DNA from: Fervidibacter canadensis
GTDB lineage: Bacteria > Armatimonadota > Fervidibacteria > Fervidibacterales > Fervidibacteraceae
Assembly: GCA_041446545.1 (NCBI GenBank)
Contig: JBGOEJ010000015.1
Location: 27,776 to 91,775, forward strand
Direction: 5' to 3'
Length of the DNA: 64,000 bases
The position numbers and the translations under genes are program-made. Each line of letters starts with the position of its first letter. The first letter of the stretch is position 1. Shown piece after piece: positions 24,285 to 32,679 of the stretch. Below the pieces are notes generated by a model. The model saw nothing but the letters and a program-made list of their open reading frames with translations. It did not search any database and had not been told where the DNA came from.

Positions 24285-25835
24285 ATGGCGACACAAACGG
24301 TCGTGCCGATGGAGGAAGTGGCGCTGGTGGTGCATCCCGATGACAATGTAGCGGTGGCGAAAACGCGCATCAGCGAAGGCACTATCGTTCTTTGGAACGG
24401 GCGGGCGATTGAGGTGCGGGAAACCATCCCGCCAGGACATCGCTTTGCCTTGACCGATTTGCCTGAAGGCATTCCCGTTCGGCAATACGGTCAACCCTTT
24501 GGCATCTCCAAAGGCGTTCGGATTGGCGAACGCATCACTCGTGAACGCATCCGCAACGAGTTGCCGCCCCGCATCATCAAGCCCGCTTCCAAAAACGCCC
24601 CGCCTGATTATTTCCCCGACGAGCAAATCCCGACTTGGCAAGGTTACCGACGCAAGGACGGAAGGGCGGGCACCCGCAATTTTGTTTTGGTCGTGCCGAC
24701 GAGCATGTGTGCGTCCACAGAAGCGATGCAAATTGCGATGCGGGCGGAGTTGCTGCTTTGGTCGCCTGAGGAGTATCCGAATGTCAGCGGCGTCGTGGCG
24801 CTGCCCCACAACAAAGGGTGCGGCTGTCCCGATGGGACGCCCGTAGAGATGCTGATGAAAGTCTTGGCGCGTTACATTGAGCACCCCAATGTCGCTGCCG
24901 CACTGGTCATCCAATTGGGTTGCGAAAAGAGCAATTTCACGGCGTTCAGCAAATACATGGAGCCGCTGGTGGATAAAAAGCCCGTCAAGTTCCTCGGCAT
25001 CCAAGAGTGTGGCGGGACGCAAGCGACCATTCGGCGAGGGTTGGAAATTGTCGGCGAGTTTCTGGAGTTGGCAAATCAGTGCGAACGGGAAACGGCGTCG
25101 GCAAGCGAGTTGATTTTGGGTGTCAAGTGTGGCGGGTCGGATGCCTTCTCAGGCATCACCGCCAACCCCGCTTTAGGTTACGCCGCCGATTTGCTCGTTC
25201 GCTGTCGCGGGACGGTCATCTTCACCGAAGTGCCCGAAATTTACGGCGCCGAGCACCTTCTCGCCGAACGAGCCCGTGACGAAAAGGCAGCAAAGCAAAT
25301 TCTGGACGCCGTTGAGTGGTTCCGCCGCTATGTCGGCACCTTCGGACATGACTTGGACGAAAACCCATCTTTGGGCAACATTGAAGGTGGACTGATCAAC
25401 ATCGCCATCAAGTCACTGGGCGCTATCGCCAAAGCAGGCACCAGCCGCATTGAAGGCGTTATCGGCTACGCCGACCCGCCAAAGGGAAAAGGGCTTTACT
25501 TGATGCAAGGACCAGGCTACGACCAAGAGAGCACGCCGGGCTTGGTGGCAGCGGGCGCACAAATTGTCGGCTTTACGACAGGGCGAGGGACGACCATCGG
25601 TAACGCCATCGCCCCCGTCGTCAAAATCGCCTCCAACACGCCGACCTTTGAACGGATGCGAGGCGATTTGGACATCAACGCAGGGACAATTTTGGACGGT
25701 GCAGAAACGATAGAGCAAGTCGGCGAACGCATCTTCCGTGAGTTGCTGGCGGTTGCGTCGGGCAAACCGTGCAAGGCGGAATTGAACGGACATCGTGAGT
25801 TCCAAGTGTGGGCAGTGGAAGGCGTTTCGCTGTGA
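24285..25835 (+). CDS. UxaA-family altronate/sugar-acid dehydratase
   Basis: 516 residues from the ATG at 24285, preceded by GGAGGTGAAAG. Residues about 15-100 are a SAF domain (VHPDDNVAVAKTRI ... RETIPPGHRFALTDL); the rest is the altronate dehydratase catalytic domain. The family motifs are clear: GYRRKDGRAGTRNFVLVVPTSMC, then PHNKGCGCP and LGVKCGGSDAFSGITANPA. It dehydrates D-altronate or a related aldonate or aldarate to a 2-keto-3-deoxy acid, with an Fe or Mn cofactor in characterised members. The partner enzyme upstream suggests that substrate choice is set by the pathway, which cannot be decided here. Confidence 0.85.
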   Translation: MATQTVVPMEEVALVVHPDDNVAVAKTRISEGTIVLWNGRAIEVRETIPPGHRFALTDLPEGIPVRQYGQPFGISKGVRIGERITRERIRNELPPRIIKPASKNAPPDYFPDEQIPTWQGYRRKDGRAGTRNFVLVVPTSMCASTEAMQIAMRAELLLWSPEEYPNVSGVVALPHNKGCGCPDGTPVEMLMKVLARYIEHPNVAAALVIQLGCEKSNFTAFSKYMEPLVDKKPVKFLGIQECGGTQATIRRGLEIVGEFLELANQCERETASASELILGVKCGGSDAFSGITANPALGYAADLLVRCRGTVIFTEVPEIYGAEHLLAERARDEKAAKQILDAVEWFRRYVGTFGHDLDENPSLGNIEGGLINIAIKSLGAIAKAGTSRIEGVIGYADPPKGKGLYLMQGPGYDQESTPGLVAAGAQIVGFTTGRGTTIGNAIAPVVKIASNTPTFERMRGDLDINAGTILDGAETIEQVGERIFRELLAVASGKPCKAELNGHREFQVWAVEGVSL

Positions 25836-25836
25836 G

Positions 25837-26673
25837 TTAGCGGATTTGGCGGGCAGCGTAGGTGAAGAGGGCAAGGAGAAGCAGCAAAAACAACGCACCC
25901 ACCGCTAAGGCTCGTTTCTCTTCGGCGGTGTAGCGGAAGAAACGCCCGTTGGGTAGCAAGACCGCCAACGCCAAAAAAGGCAATCCAGGCAGCGCCAACG
26001 GAAACCACGCCACCCGCAACGCTAACCCCGCCAGCACCAACGCCACCAACACTGTCGCCAGCCAGTAACTTGTCCGCAAGTTCAACCTAAACCGCCAAAG
26101 TAAGGCAAAAAAGAACGCCGCAAAAAACCAATCACCGACACCGACGAGAGGCAAAGCGATAGAAGCGGCTTTGGTGGCGACAGCGGGTAAAGGGACAGCA
26201 ACACTGGCGGCTTCCACAACCTTCGGCACTTTCTGTTGCACTTTGTGAACGAAACCGCCCAGCAACACCGTCCAGATGTCCATGACTGTCACGACGACGG
26301 CGATGGGCGGAAGCAAGTTAGCGTGGCGAATCAATCGTGCCCCCGCTGTCCCCAAAAGCAATGCTCCCATCAGTAAGCAACCATCCCGAACCGCCATCCC
26401 CAACCCAAGCCAAAGACTGGACTTGAGCATCGGCAGCAAACGCATCAAACTGACCCATCCCAGCAAAGCGATAGCGCTGCCGAACAAAGCATGGAGTGGT
26501 GACCAGAGACGACCCGCTTCCTTTGCCAGCCAAAGAAGCCATGCCACGCTCAATAGAAGAGCGATAAGGGCAACGACGCTCAATAACCAAGTCGGAACGG
26601 GCACGAAGGGCAAAAGCCACCGCGCAGCGACCCAGAGCGTTAGCGCCAGCCACCAACGGAACATCGGCGTCAT
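25837..26673 (-). CDS. Predicted presenilin/SPP-like GxGD intramembrane aspartyl protease
   Basis: 278 residues from the ATG at 26673, about nine membrane helices. Two aspartates sit in adjacent predicted helices: Asp132 in VVVTVMDIWTV (compare the YD motif of presenilin TM6) and Asp181 in PLVGVGDWFF, a perfect GxGD motif (TM7). A PGLP (229-232) near the C-terminus stands where presenilins carry PALP. A soluble loop of about 30 residues rich in Ala/Val/Lys lies between the two helices. Together these are the hallmarks of the GxGD protease fold. Substrate unknown; the gene stands alone, convergent with the UxaA gene and divergent from the kinase. The assignment is by motif only. Confidence 0.6.
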   Translation of the reverse strand: MTPMFRWWLALTLWVAARWLLPFVPVPTWLLSVVALIALLLSVAWLLWLAKEAGRLWSPLHALFGSAIALLGWVSLMRLLPMLKSSLWLGLGMAVRDGCLLMGALLLGTAGARLIRHANLLPPIAVVVTVMDIWTVLLGGFVHKVQQKVPKVVEAASVAVPLPAVATKAASIALPLVGVGDWFFAAFFFALLWRFRLNLRTSYWLATVLVALVLAGLALRVAWFPLALPGLPFLALAVLLPNGRFFRYTAEEKRALAVGALFLLLLLALFTYAARQIR

Positions 26674-26757
26674 CCCGACAGACCTCCTGTTGCTTGAGGG
26701 ATGCCAGCGCCCTTCAAGACTTTGACACACCTGCCGAATTACTCAAATGGGCACGGC

Positions 26758-26786
26758 TTGCACCCGATGCAGCAACTTGCTAAACT
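26758..26786 (+). promoter_or_regulatory. Promoter for the hybrid histidine kinase
   Basis: TTGCAC at 26758-26763, a 17-base spacer, and TAAACT at 26781-26786. It lies 60 bases before the kinase ATG in the 175-base divergent gap. Confidence 0.45.
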
Positions 26787-26848
26787 TAAGCCATAAGACG
26801 GGACGGCGCGGGGGCTGTTAGATGACGGGGTTAAAGGGGGCTTGAGAG

Positions 26849-29800
26849 ATGGCATCAGTATTTGCGTCCCGATGCATCGGGATTTTCTGCTTCTCCATCG
26901 CCATAGTGATGGGGCTTTTCGGCAGCACTGGGTCAGTGAAGGAGACTTCAGGGGCGTTTTCTCGTTTGCCTTCTCCTATTTGCAAAATCGTGAGAGATGA
27001 ATGGGGTGAGACGGCGAAGGAGCAAAAGGGCGAAGGTATGCTTTGCCTCTTCGCTTTGTTAGGGATGGTGCCCCTTTGGCTAAGCCGGCGCAAGGGCTTT
27101 TCCCCCAGAGAAGTGCTACGGGTTTGCACAGAAAGTTGGCGTCGTCTTTGCAATGACCCCTCAGGGACGGATGTCTTCCAAGCCTTGACAGACAGTTTAG
27201 TGAACGAGTTGGGACTTTCGTCGGCAGTGCTTGTCCAGTGGGACGAGACGGGAGAGGCGAAAATCCTTGGGCTTGCTCCCTGCTGTGAGGGACAAGGCAA
27301 CCTTTTGTCCCTACCGTTCAGCGGTGAAAGCATGGTCGCTGCCTTGCCCGCTGAGGGACAAATCCTTGAGGGAGAGGCTTTAAAGGGATGGCTGCGACGA
27401 TTATTGCCCATACAGCAAAGGCTGCCATTGGACTCCCTTGAGGGAAGCGGTTGGCTTGCTCCGTTGACCTTCAACCATCGCCCTCTTGGCGCGATGTTGT
27501 TGGTGCGCCGACACCCTTTCTTGCCCCAAGAGATTCCCTTGATGGAGCAACTGTGCCAACAAGTGGCGATGATGCTGGTGATGGCACAAAGGCGGCTAAA
27601 GCACCCTTCGGACGATTCCTTCCCTGACCGATTGCAAAGGCGCTTTTTGCAATTGCTCCGAGAGGTGGAGCAGGCGGAAAGTGTAGAGGCGAAAACTTGG
27701 TCGGTGTTACAGGCAGCCTTAGAGGGCTTGGGGGTTACACGGGTGTGTCTTTGGCGGTTAAACAGAAGGAGTGAGCGGTTGTATTGCACCTTAGTGGTAG
27801 GTAGGGCGGGCTTAGAAAACTTCGGGAAGGGATGGCTTGTTCGCTCCTTTGAAGGCTGCGCCCATTATCTTGCAACCCTTGAGCGGGAGCGCTGCCTCGT
27901 TGTCCCTGATGTGCGAAACGACGAACGAGTCGCCGAATTGCGGTCAGTATTGGGCGAACGGGTCATTGCCTTCGCAGCCGCTCCTGTGCGCATAGGAGGC
28001 AACATTGTCGCCATCTTGGAATGCGAGGTAGAACATCTCCGCCATTGGACAGCAGAAGAAAGGATGTTTTTGACGGAATTAGCGGATTTGCTCACTCGTC
28101 TTTGGCTGGAAGATCAGCGACAGCGTCGGGAGCGCTATTTAGAAACGCTCTCCAACATCGCCTTGCAATTGCTGGCGGTCACAGAATGGCAAGGAGCGGT
28201 GCCCGCCATCTTGGCGGATTTGGGTAGCGTCTTGAAAGTTGATATTGGCTTTATCGCTCAAGGGCTTAAGGAGGGTGAGGAAACAACCTTAACGCCCCTT
28301 TACTGCTTTTCGGCGGGAGGGGAGCATCCTTCGGAAAAGTTAGAGCGCTTCCTTCGCTCTTGCCTAAACGCTCAGGTGTTCTCGGCTCTGGAGCAGGGAC
28401 AGGAGGTTACCTTGACTGTTAGCGCTTTAACCGACGAGCAAAAGGCATACTGGCAAGGATTGTCGTGGCAGTCTATGTTGCTCTTGCCCCTTTGGGTGGA
28501 AAGTCGTTTTTGGGGCGTTCTCGGCTTTATCCAGACGCGATACGAACGGTTTTGGAGCGATATGGACATCACTGTCTTACGAGTCGCCTCGGCTTTATTG
28601 GGAAGCGCCATTGAACGGCAATTGGCATTGGAACGGCAATTGGAGCAGGAGCGGCAATTTCGTGACTTGTTTGAGAACGCCGTTATCGGCGTCTACCGTA
28701 GCACCCCTGAAGGACATTTCTTGATGGCGAATCGCACCTTAGCCCACATTAACGGCTACGATACTGTGGACGAGTTGATGGCGCTGCACATTCCCGATCA
28801 AATTTACGCTGATCCCGAAGACCGACGGCGATTTCAGCGGCTGATGGAAGAGCAAGGTTTCGTCGCCGATTTTCGCTACCCTATCAAGCGCAAGGACGGA
28901 AGCATCGGTTGGGTCGCCAAATGGGCGAGAGCCGTTCGGGATGCGACAGGGCAAGTCCGCTATTACGAAGGATTCGTGCTGGACATCACGGAGCAAGTGC
29001 TCCTTGCTCAGCGGTTGCAAGGGTTGCAAGAAATTGCCCACAACCTCGTCGCCCGATTAGACTTGGAGAGCATCCTGACAATCGCCGTGCAGGGTTTGAG
29101 CCATCTTTATCCCGAAAGCGCTGTCGTCATTTGGCAACACCTTCCTGAACAGCAAGGCTATCTGACAGCGAAAGCCAATGAAGCAGGGCAAGAATGGCTG
29201 CAAGGCGTCGGGCAAAAAGTCGGCAGCGTTTTGCCACGACATCCCTTCCACCCGTTGGAACAACGCTTGCGGCAAGGTGAGACAGTCACGATAGACGCTG
29301 CTGCCGACCCAATTTTATCGGAGCGAGGAAATTGGGGACGCTTTCGTGCGGCTTTCTTAAAAGGTTTGGGCACGGTAGACCAATTCTGGGGCATTTTGAT
29401 GGTGCTCCAAGAGCAGAAACCCTTTGCCGACCATGACCTCACTTTCCTCAATTCCTTTTGCGACTACCTGTCCATTGCCATCCGCAACGCCACCCTCTTT
29501 CAACAGTTACAGCAAGCCTACCAAGAATTGCAAGCGATGCAGGAACGGGTGATGGAGCAGGAGCGACTGCGGGCATTGGGGCAAATGGCAAGCGGCATCG
29601 CCCACGACATCAACAATGCCCTCGTGCCCATTCAAGGGTTTGCCGAACTCTTATTGGAACACGACGACCCGACAGTCCAAAACGCTGCGCAGGTCATCTT
29701 CAAAGCCGCCCGAGACATTACGACCGTCGTCCAACGCATGCGAGAGTTTTATCGCCCCCGCACCAAAGAGGAACCATTGGAGCCGTTAGACCTCAACGCT

Positions 29801-30685
29801 CTTTGCCAAGATGCGTTGGCAATGACCCGTCCCCGATGGCACAACATCCCGCAGGAGCGGGGTGTCGTCATTGAACCCCGATTAGAGTTGAGGGAAGACC
29901 TTCCCCCTGTCGTCGGCATCCCCAATGAAGTGCGTCAAGCCATCGTTAACTTGATTTTGAACGCCGCCGACGCTATGCCTCAGGGAGGCACCCTCACCTT
30001 ACGCACTTACAAAGCCGAACGAGAGGGGCGTTTGTGGGCGGTCGTGGAAGTGAGCGATACGGGCATTGGGATGGACGAAGAGACCCGTCGCCGCGCCATT
30101 GAACCCTTCTTCACGACCAAAGGAGAAGGTGGTTCTGGGCTGGGATTGTCGGTCGTTTACGGGACGATGCAGCGCCACGAAGGGTTGTTGGAAATTGAAA
30201 GCGAGCCGGGCAAGGGAACAACCGTGCGCCTGTGGTTCCCCAGCAAGAAAGCCGCTATGGAAATGGCAACCGTCGGGAAAGTGCCACCCATGCGTCTACT
30301 GGTCATTGACGATGAACCCTTCGTTCGGGAGATGGTCGCCAGCCTCTTGCAGAGGGATGGTCATTGGGTTTCAACGGCACCAGATGGCGAACAGGGCATC
30401 GCCATTTTTGAAAAGGCATTGAAAGGCGGTGAACCTTTTGATGTCGTTATCACCGACTTAGGCATGCCTCAAAAGGACGGCTTTGCCGTCGCCCGAGCCA
30501 TTAAAGCCCTTTCTCCCTTTACGCCCATCCTTTTGCTTTCAGGTTGGGGCTTTCGGTTGCAGGGGGAGGAGATGCGAAGTCTCATAGACGAGGTGCTCGC
30601 CAAACCTGCCACCCACCAACAATTGCGCCGCGCCCTTTACAACCTTTGGCGGCGCCGCCACGCCTCTGAAGGGAACAGCGATTGA
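26849..30685 (+). CDS. Hybrid sensor histidine kinase with GAF, PAS and receiver domains
   Basis: 1278 residues. The N-terminus has one or two hydrophobic stretches (about 8-25 and 64-78), so it may be membrane-anchored; a start at residue 64 is also possible. GAF-like domains follow at about 100-230, 280-420 and 440-590, then PAS at 600-720 and GAF at 740-890. The kinase core has the phospho-acceptor His919 (GIAHDINN), the N box NLILNAADAMP, and DTGIGM and GSGLGLSV. A C-terminal receiver domain (about 1150-1275) has Asp1203 in ITDLGMPQKDG. All catalytic residues are present. No separate response regulator is adjacent. The GAF/PAS array suggests a small-molecule, redox or light input that cannot be specified. 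Confidence 0.9.
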   Translation: MASVFASRCIGIFCFSIAIVMGLFGSTGSVKETSGAFSRLPSPICKIVRDEWGETAKEQKGEGMLCLFALLGMVPLWLSRRKGFSPREVLRVCTESWRRLCNDPSGTDVFQALTDSLVNELGLSSAVLVQWDETGEAKILGLAPCCEGQGNLLSLPFSGESMVAALPAEGQILEGEALKGWLRRLLPIQQRLPLDSLEGSGWLAPLTFNHRPLGAMLLVRRHPFLPQEIPLMEQLCQQVAMMLVMAQRRLKHPSDDSFPDRLQRRFLQLLREVEQAESVEAKTWSVLQAALEGLGVTRVCLWRLNRRSERLYCTLVVGRAGLENFGKGWLVRSFEGCAHYLATLERERCLVVPDVRNDERVAELRSVLGERVIAFAAAPVRIGGNIVAILECEVEHLRHWTAEERMFLTELADLLTRLWLEDQRQRRERYLETLSNIALQLLAVTEWQGAVPAILADLGSVLKVDIGFIAQGLKEGEETTLTPLYCFSAGGEHPSEKLERFLRSCLNAQVFSALEQGQEVTLTVSALTDEQKAYWQGLSWQSMLLLPLWVESRFWGVLGFIQTRYERFWSDMDITVLRVASALLGSAIERQLALERQLEQERQFRDLFENAVIGVYRSTPEGHFLMANRTLAHINGYDTVDELMALHIPDQIYADPEDRRRFQRLMEEQGFVADFRYPIKRKDGSIGWVAKWARAVRDATGQVRYYEGFVLDITEQVLLAQRLQGLQEIAHNLVARLDLESILTIAVQGLSHLYPESAVVIWQHLPEQQGYLTAKANEAGQEWLQGVGQKVGSVLPRHPFHPLEQRLRQGETVTIDAAADPILSERGNWGRFRAAFLKGLGTVDQFWGILMVLQEQKPFADHDLTFLNSFCDYLSIAIRNATLFQQLQQAYQELQAMQERVMEQERLRALGQMASGIAHDINNALVPIQGFAELLLEHDDPTVQNAAQVIFKAARDITTVVQRMREFYRPRTKEEPLEPLDLNALCQDALAMTRPRWHNIPQERGVVIEPRLELREDLPPVVGIPNEVRQAIVNLILNAADAMPQGGTLTLRTYKAEREGRLWAVVEVSDTGIGMDEETRRRAIEPFFTTKGEGGSGLGLSVVYGTMQRHEGLLEIESEPGKGTTVRLWFPSKKAAMEMATVGKVPPMRLLVIDDEPFVREMVASLLQRDGHWVSTAPDGEQGIAIFEKALKGGEPFDVVITDLGMPQKDGFAVARAIKALSPFTPILLLSGWGFRLQGEEMRSLIDEVLAKPATHQQLRRALYNLWRRRHASEGNSD

Positions 30686-30783
30686 GCGCTTTATGCCCTT
30701 CGCAATGTTCCGCCAACGATTTCGTCCCTTCCTGCCTTTCGTCGCCAAAATAGTTGGCGCATTTCTCGGCAGAGGAGGCAAGG

Positions 30784-31752
30784 ATGATGGCAACAGTCCT
30801 CGTCACCGGCGCCGCTGGTTTCATCGGTTCTCACACCGTTGACCGTCTGCTTGCGCGAGGCGAGCAGGTCATCGGAGTGGATAACTTTGACCCACTCTTT
30901 TACGAGCGTCCGATTAAAGAGCGCAACTTGCGTTGGGCGATGAGCCAACCCAACTTCACCTTTGTGACCGCCGATATTTGCGACGGAGAAGCGATGCGCC
31001 AACTCTTTGAGCGTTATCGTCCGCAAAAGGTCATCCATCTGGCGGCGTTGGCGGGGGTTGTGCCCTCGTTGGAGCGCCCTGTTGACTACGACCGCGTGAA
31101 TGTCTTGGGGACGACGATTTTGTTGGACTTGGCGCGCCGTTACGGCGTGGAGATGTTTGTTTTCGGTTCCTCCTCGTCCGTTTACGGTGCCGACACAAAA
31201 GCGCCCTTTCGGGAAGATGCCCCGGCTGTCAAGCCCATCTCACCTTACGGGGCGACCAAGCGCATGGGCGAAATCCTTGCCTTCACCTTCCACCATCTCT
31301 TCGGGCTGAACATCACTTGCTTGAGGTTCTTCACTGTCTACGGACCGCGCCAGCGCCCTGACCTTGCCATTCACAAGTTCGCCCGTCGCATCGTGCGAGA
31401 CGAACCCGTGCCGATTTACGGCGACGGGACGAGCCAACGCGACTACACCTACATTGACGACATCGTGGATGGCATTTTGGCGGCGTTAGACAAACCGATG
31501 GGCTACGAAATCATCAATCTCGGTTGCGGCGAGCCTATCGTTTTGTTGCGGGTCGTGGAATTGTTGGAGCAGGCGTTGGGTAAAAAGGCGAAATTACAAT
31601 TTCTGCCGATGCCACCGACCGACCCACCTTTGACGCACGCCGACATCACCAAAGCCCGAAAGTTGCTGGGTTATGAGCCGAAGGTGCGCATTGACGAAGG
31701 CATCCCCCGCTTCGTGGAATGGTTTTTGCGGGAAGGGCACGACCACCCTTAA
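30784..31752 (+). CDS. NAD-dependent UDP-sugar epimerase (UDP-glucuronate 4-epimerase-like)
   Basis: 322 residues from the ATG at 30784, with GAGGAGG upstream. Extended SDR fold: Rossmann motif TGAAGFIGSH, catalytic YGATK (Tyr-x-x-x-Lys), the Ser-rich SSSSVYG strand, and RFFTVYGPRQRPD. The insert DNFDPLFYERPIKERNL is typical of UDP-glucuronate or UDP-glucose 4-epimerases. It would supply a nucleotide sugar for envelope polysaccharide. Confidence 0.85.
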   Translation: MMATVLVTGAAGFIGSHTVDRLLARGEQVIGVDNFDPLFYERPIKERNLRWAMSQPNFTFVTADICDGEAMRQLFERYRPQKVIHLAALAGVVPSLERPVDYDRVNVLGTTILLDLARRYGVEMFVFGSSSSVYGADTKAPFREDAPAVKPISPYGATKRMGEILAFTFHHLFGLNITCLRFFTVYGPRQRPDLAIHKFARRIVRDEPVPIYGDGTSQRDYTYIDDIVDGILAALDKPMGYEIINLGCGEPIVLLRVVELLEQALGKKAKLQFLPMPPTDPPLTHADITKARKLLGYEPKVRIDEGIPRFVEWFLREGHDHP

Positions 31753-31803
31753 CCTCTTTGCCCGCTCCCTTAAGCCGTGCCATTATCTTTGGCGGTGATT
31801 TCA

Positions 31804-32631
31804 ATGGCGCTGACAAGAGAGGATGTCCTGCAACTTCTGGAAATTCTTCGGCAGGACGAAGGGCTGCGGGAGGAATTCCGCCGCCTCTTGCTCCCACCTG
31901 ACCTTCCCGCTTGGATGCAAAAGATGGACAGATGGACGGAACGCATGGACGAATGGACGCAAAAGGCTGACAAATGGATGGCAGACACCGACGAGTGGAA
32001 GCAAAGGACGGACGAACGACTGGAAAGGATGGAGAAGTGGATGGCGGAAACAGATGAGTGGAAGCGGGAGACGAGGGAGTGGCAGCAAAAGACGGAGAAG
32101 CGATTGGCGAGGATGGACAAGCGGTTCATGCGGATAGAGAGCACTTTGGGAGAGTTACGCGGTGCCGCTAAGGAGACGGAGTATCGCCAGAAAGCGCTGA
32201 TGCTTTTCAGCAGTCTCTTGCGTCACTTGCGGGATGGGCAACATGAAGTGGCGGAACGATTGAGGGAAGCGGTGAGAGCAGGCAAAGTCAGCCCTGAGGA
32301 GGAATTGGAACTGCGGCGAACGGACTTGCTCCTGTTGGGCGAAGTGGCTCAAGACAAGTGGGAAGGGCAAACGATTTTGGTGGTCACGGAAATTTTGGCG
32401 GCAGTGTCACGGGCGGATGTGGAGGGGGCAATCCGAAGGGCAATGATCGCCCAACGGTTGGGCTTTTGGGCATTGCCTTGCGTCAGCGGCGAGCGATGGA
32501 GTCAGCCCGCCGTGAAGCGGTGGGCATTGAAGCAGGCTCTCCTTTGCGGAGAAGACGGCGTCCTTTACCCTTCTCCTGAAGCCGATTGGGACGCCGTAGA
32601 GCAACTCCTCGCCCACTGGCAACCGCTTTGA
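31804..32631 (+). CDS. Coiled-coil protein with a C-terminal nuclease-like domain (DUF3782-like)
   Basis: 275 residues from the ATG at 31804. Residues about 40-115 are a regular coiled coil built of seven-residue units (KMDRWTERMDEW, ADKWMADTDEW, MEKWMAETDEW ...). The C-terminal part (EELELRRTDLLLLGE ... ILVVTEILAAVS) resembles the PD-(D/E)xK-like end of DUF3782-type proteins found in thermophiles, although the catalytic pattern is weak. Role unknown. It is followed after 48 bases by purL. Confidence 0.65.
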   Translation: MALTREDVLQLLEILRQDEGLREEFRRLLLPPDLPAWMQKMDRWTERMDEWTQKADKWMADTDEWKQRTDERLERMEKWMAETDEWKRETREWQQKTEKRLARMDKRFMRIESTLGELRGAAKETEYRQKALMLFSSLLRHLRDGQHEVAERLREAVRAGKVSPEEELELRRTDLLLLGEVAQDKWEGQTILVVTEILAAVSRADVEGAIRRAMIAQRLGFWALPCVSGERWSQPAVKRWALKQALLCGEDGVLYPSPEADWDAVEQLLAHWQPL

Positions 32632-32679
32632 AACTTTTACAAAGGTTTGGGCGCTGATTTGGGAAAGGGTGCAAACGGC

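Noticed and set aside
26722..26727. TTGACA as -35 for the kinase gene
   Set aside because: No acceptable -10 at 16-18 bases; the TTGCAC/TAAACT pair downstream is better.
30730..30775. CGCCAA...TTGGCG hairpin after the kinase gene as a terminator
   Set aside because: Only a 6-bp stem and no T-run; not enough for a terminator call.
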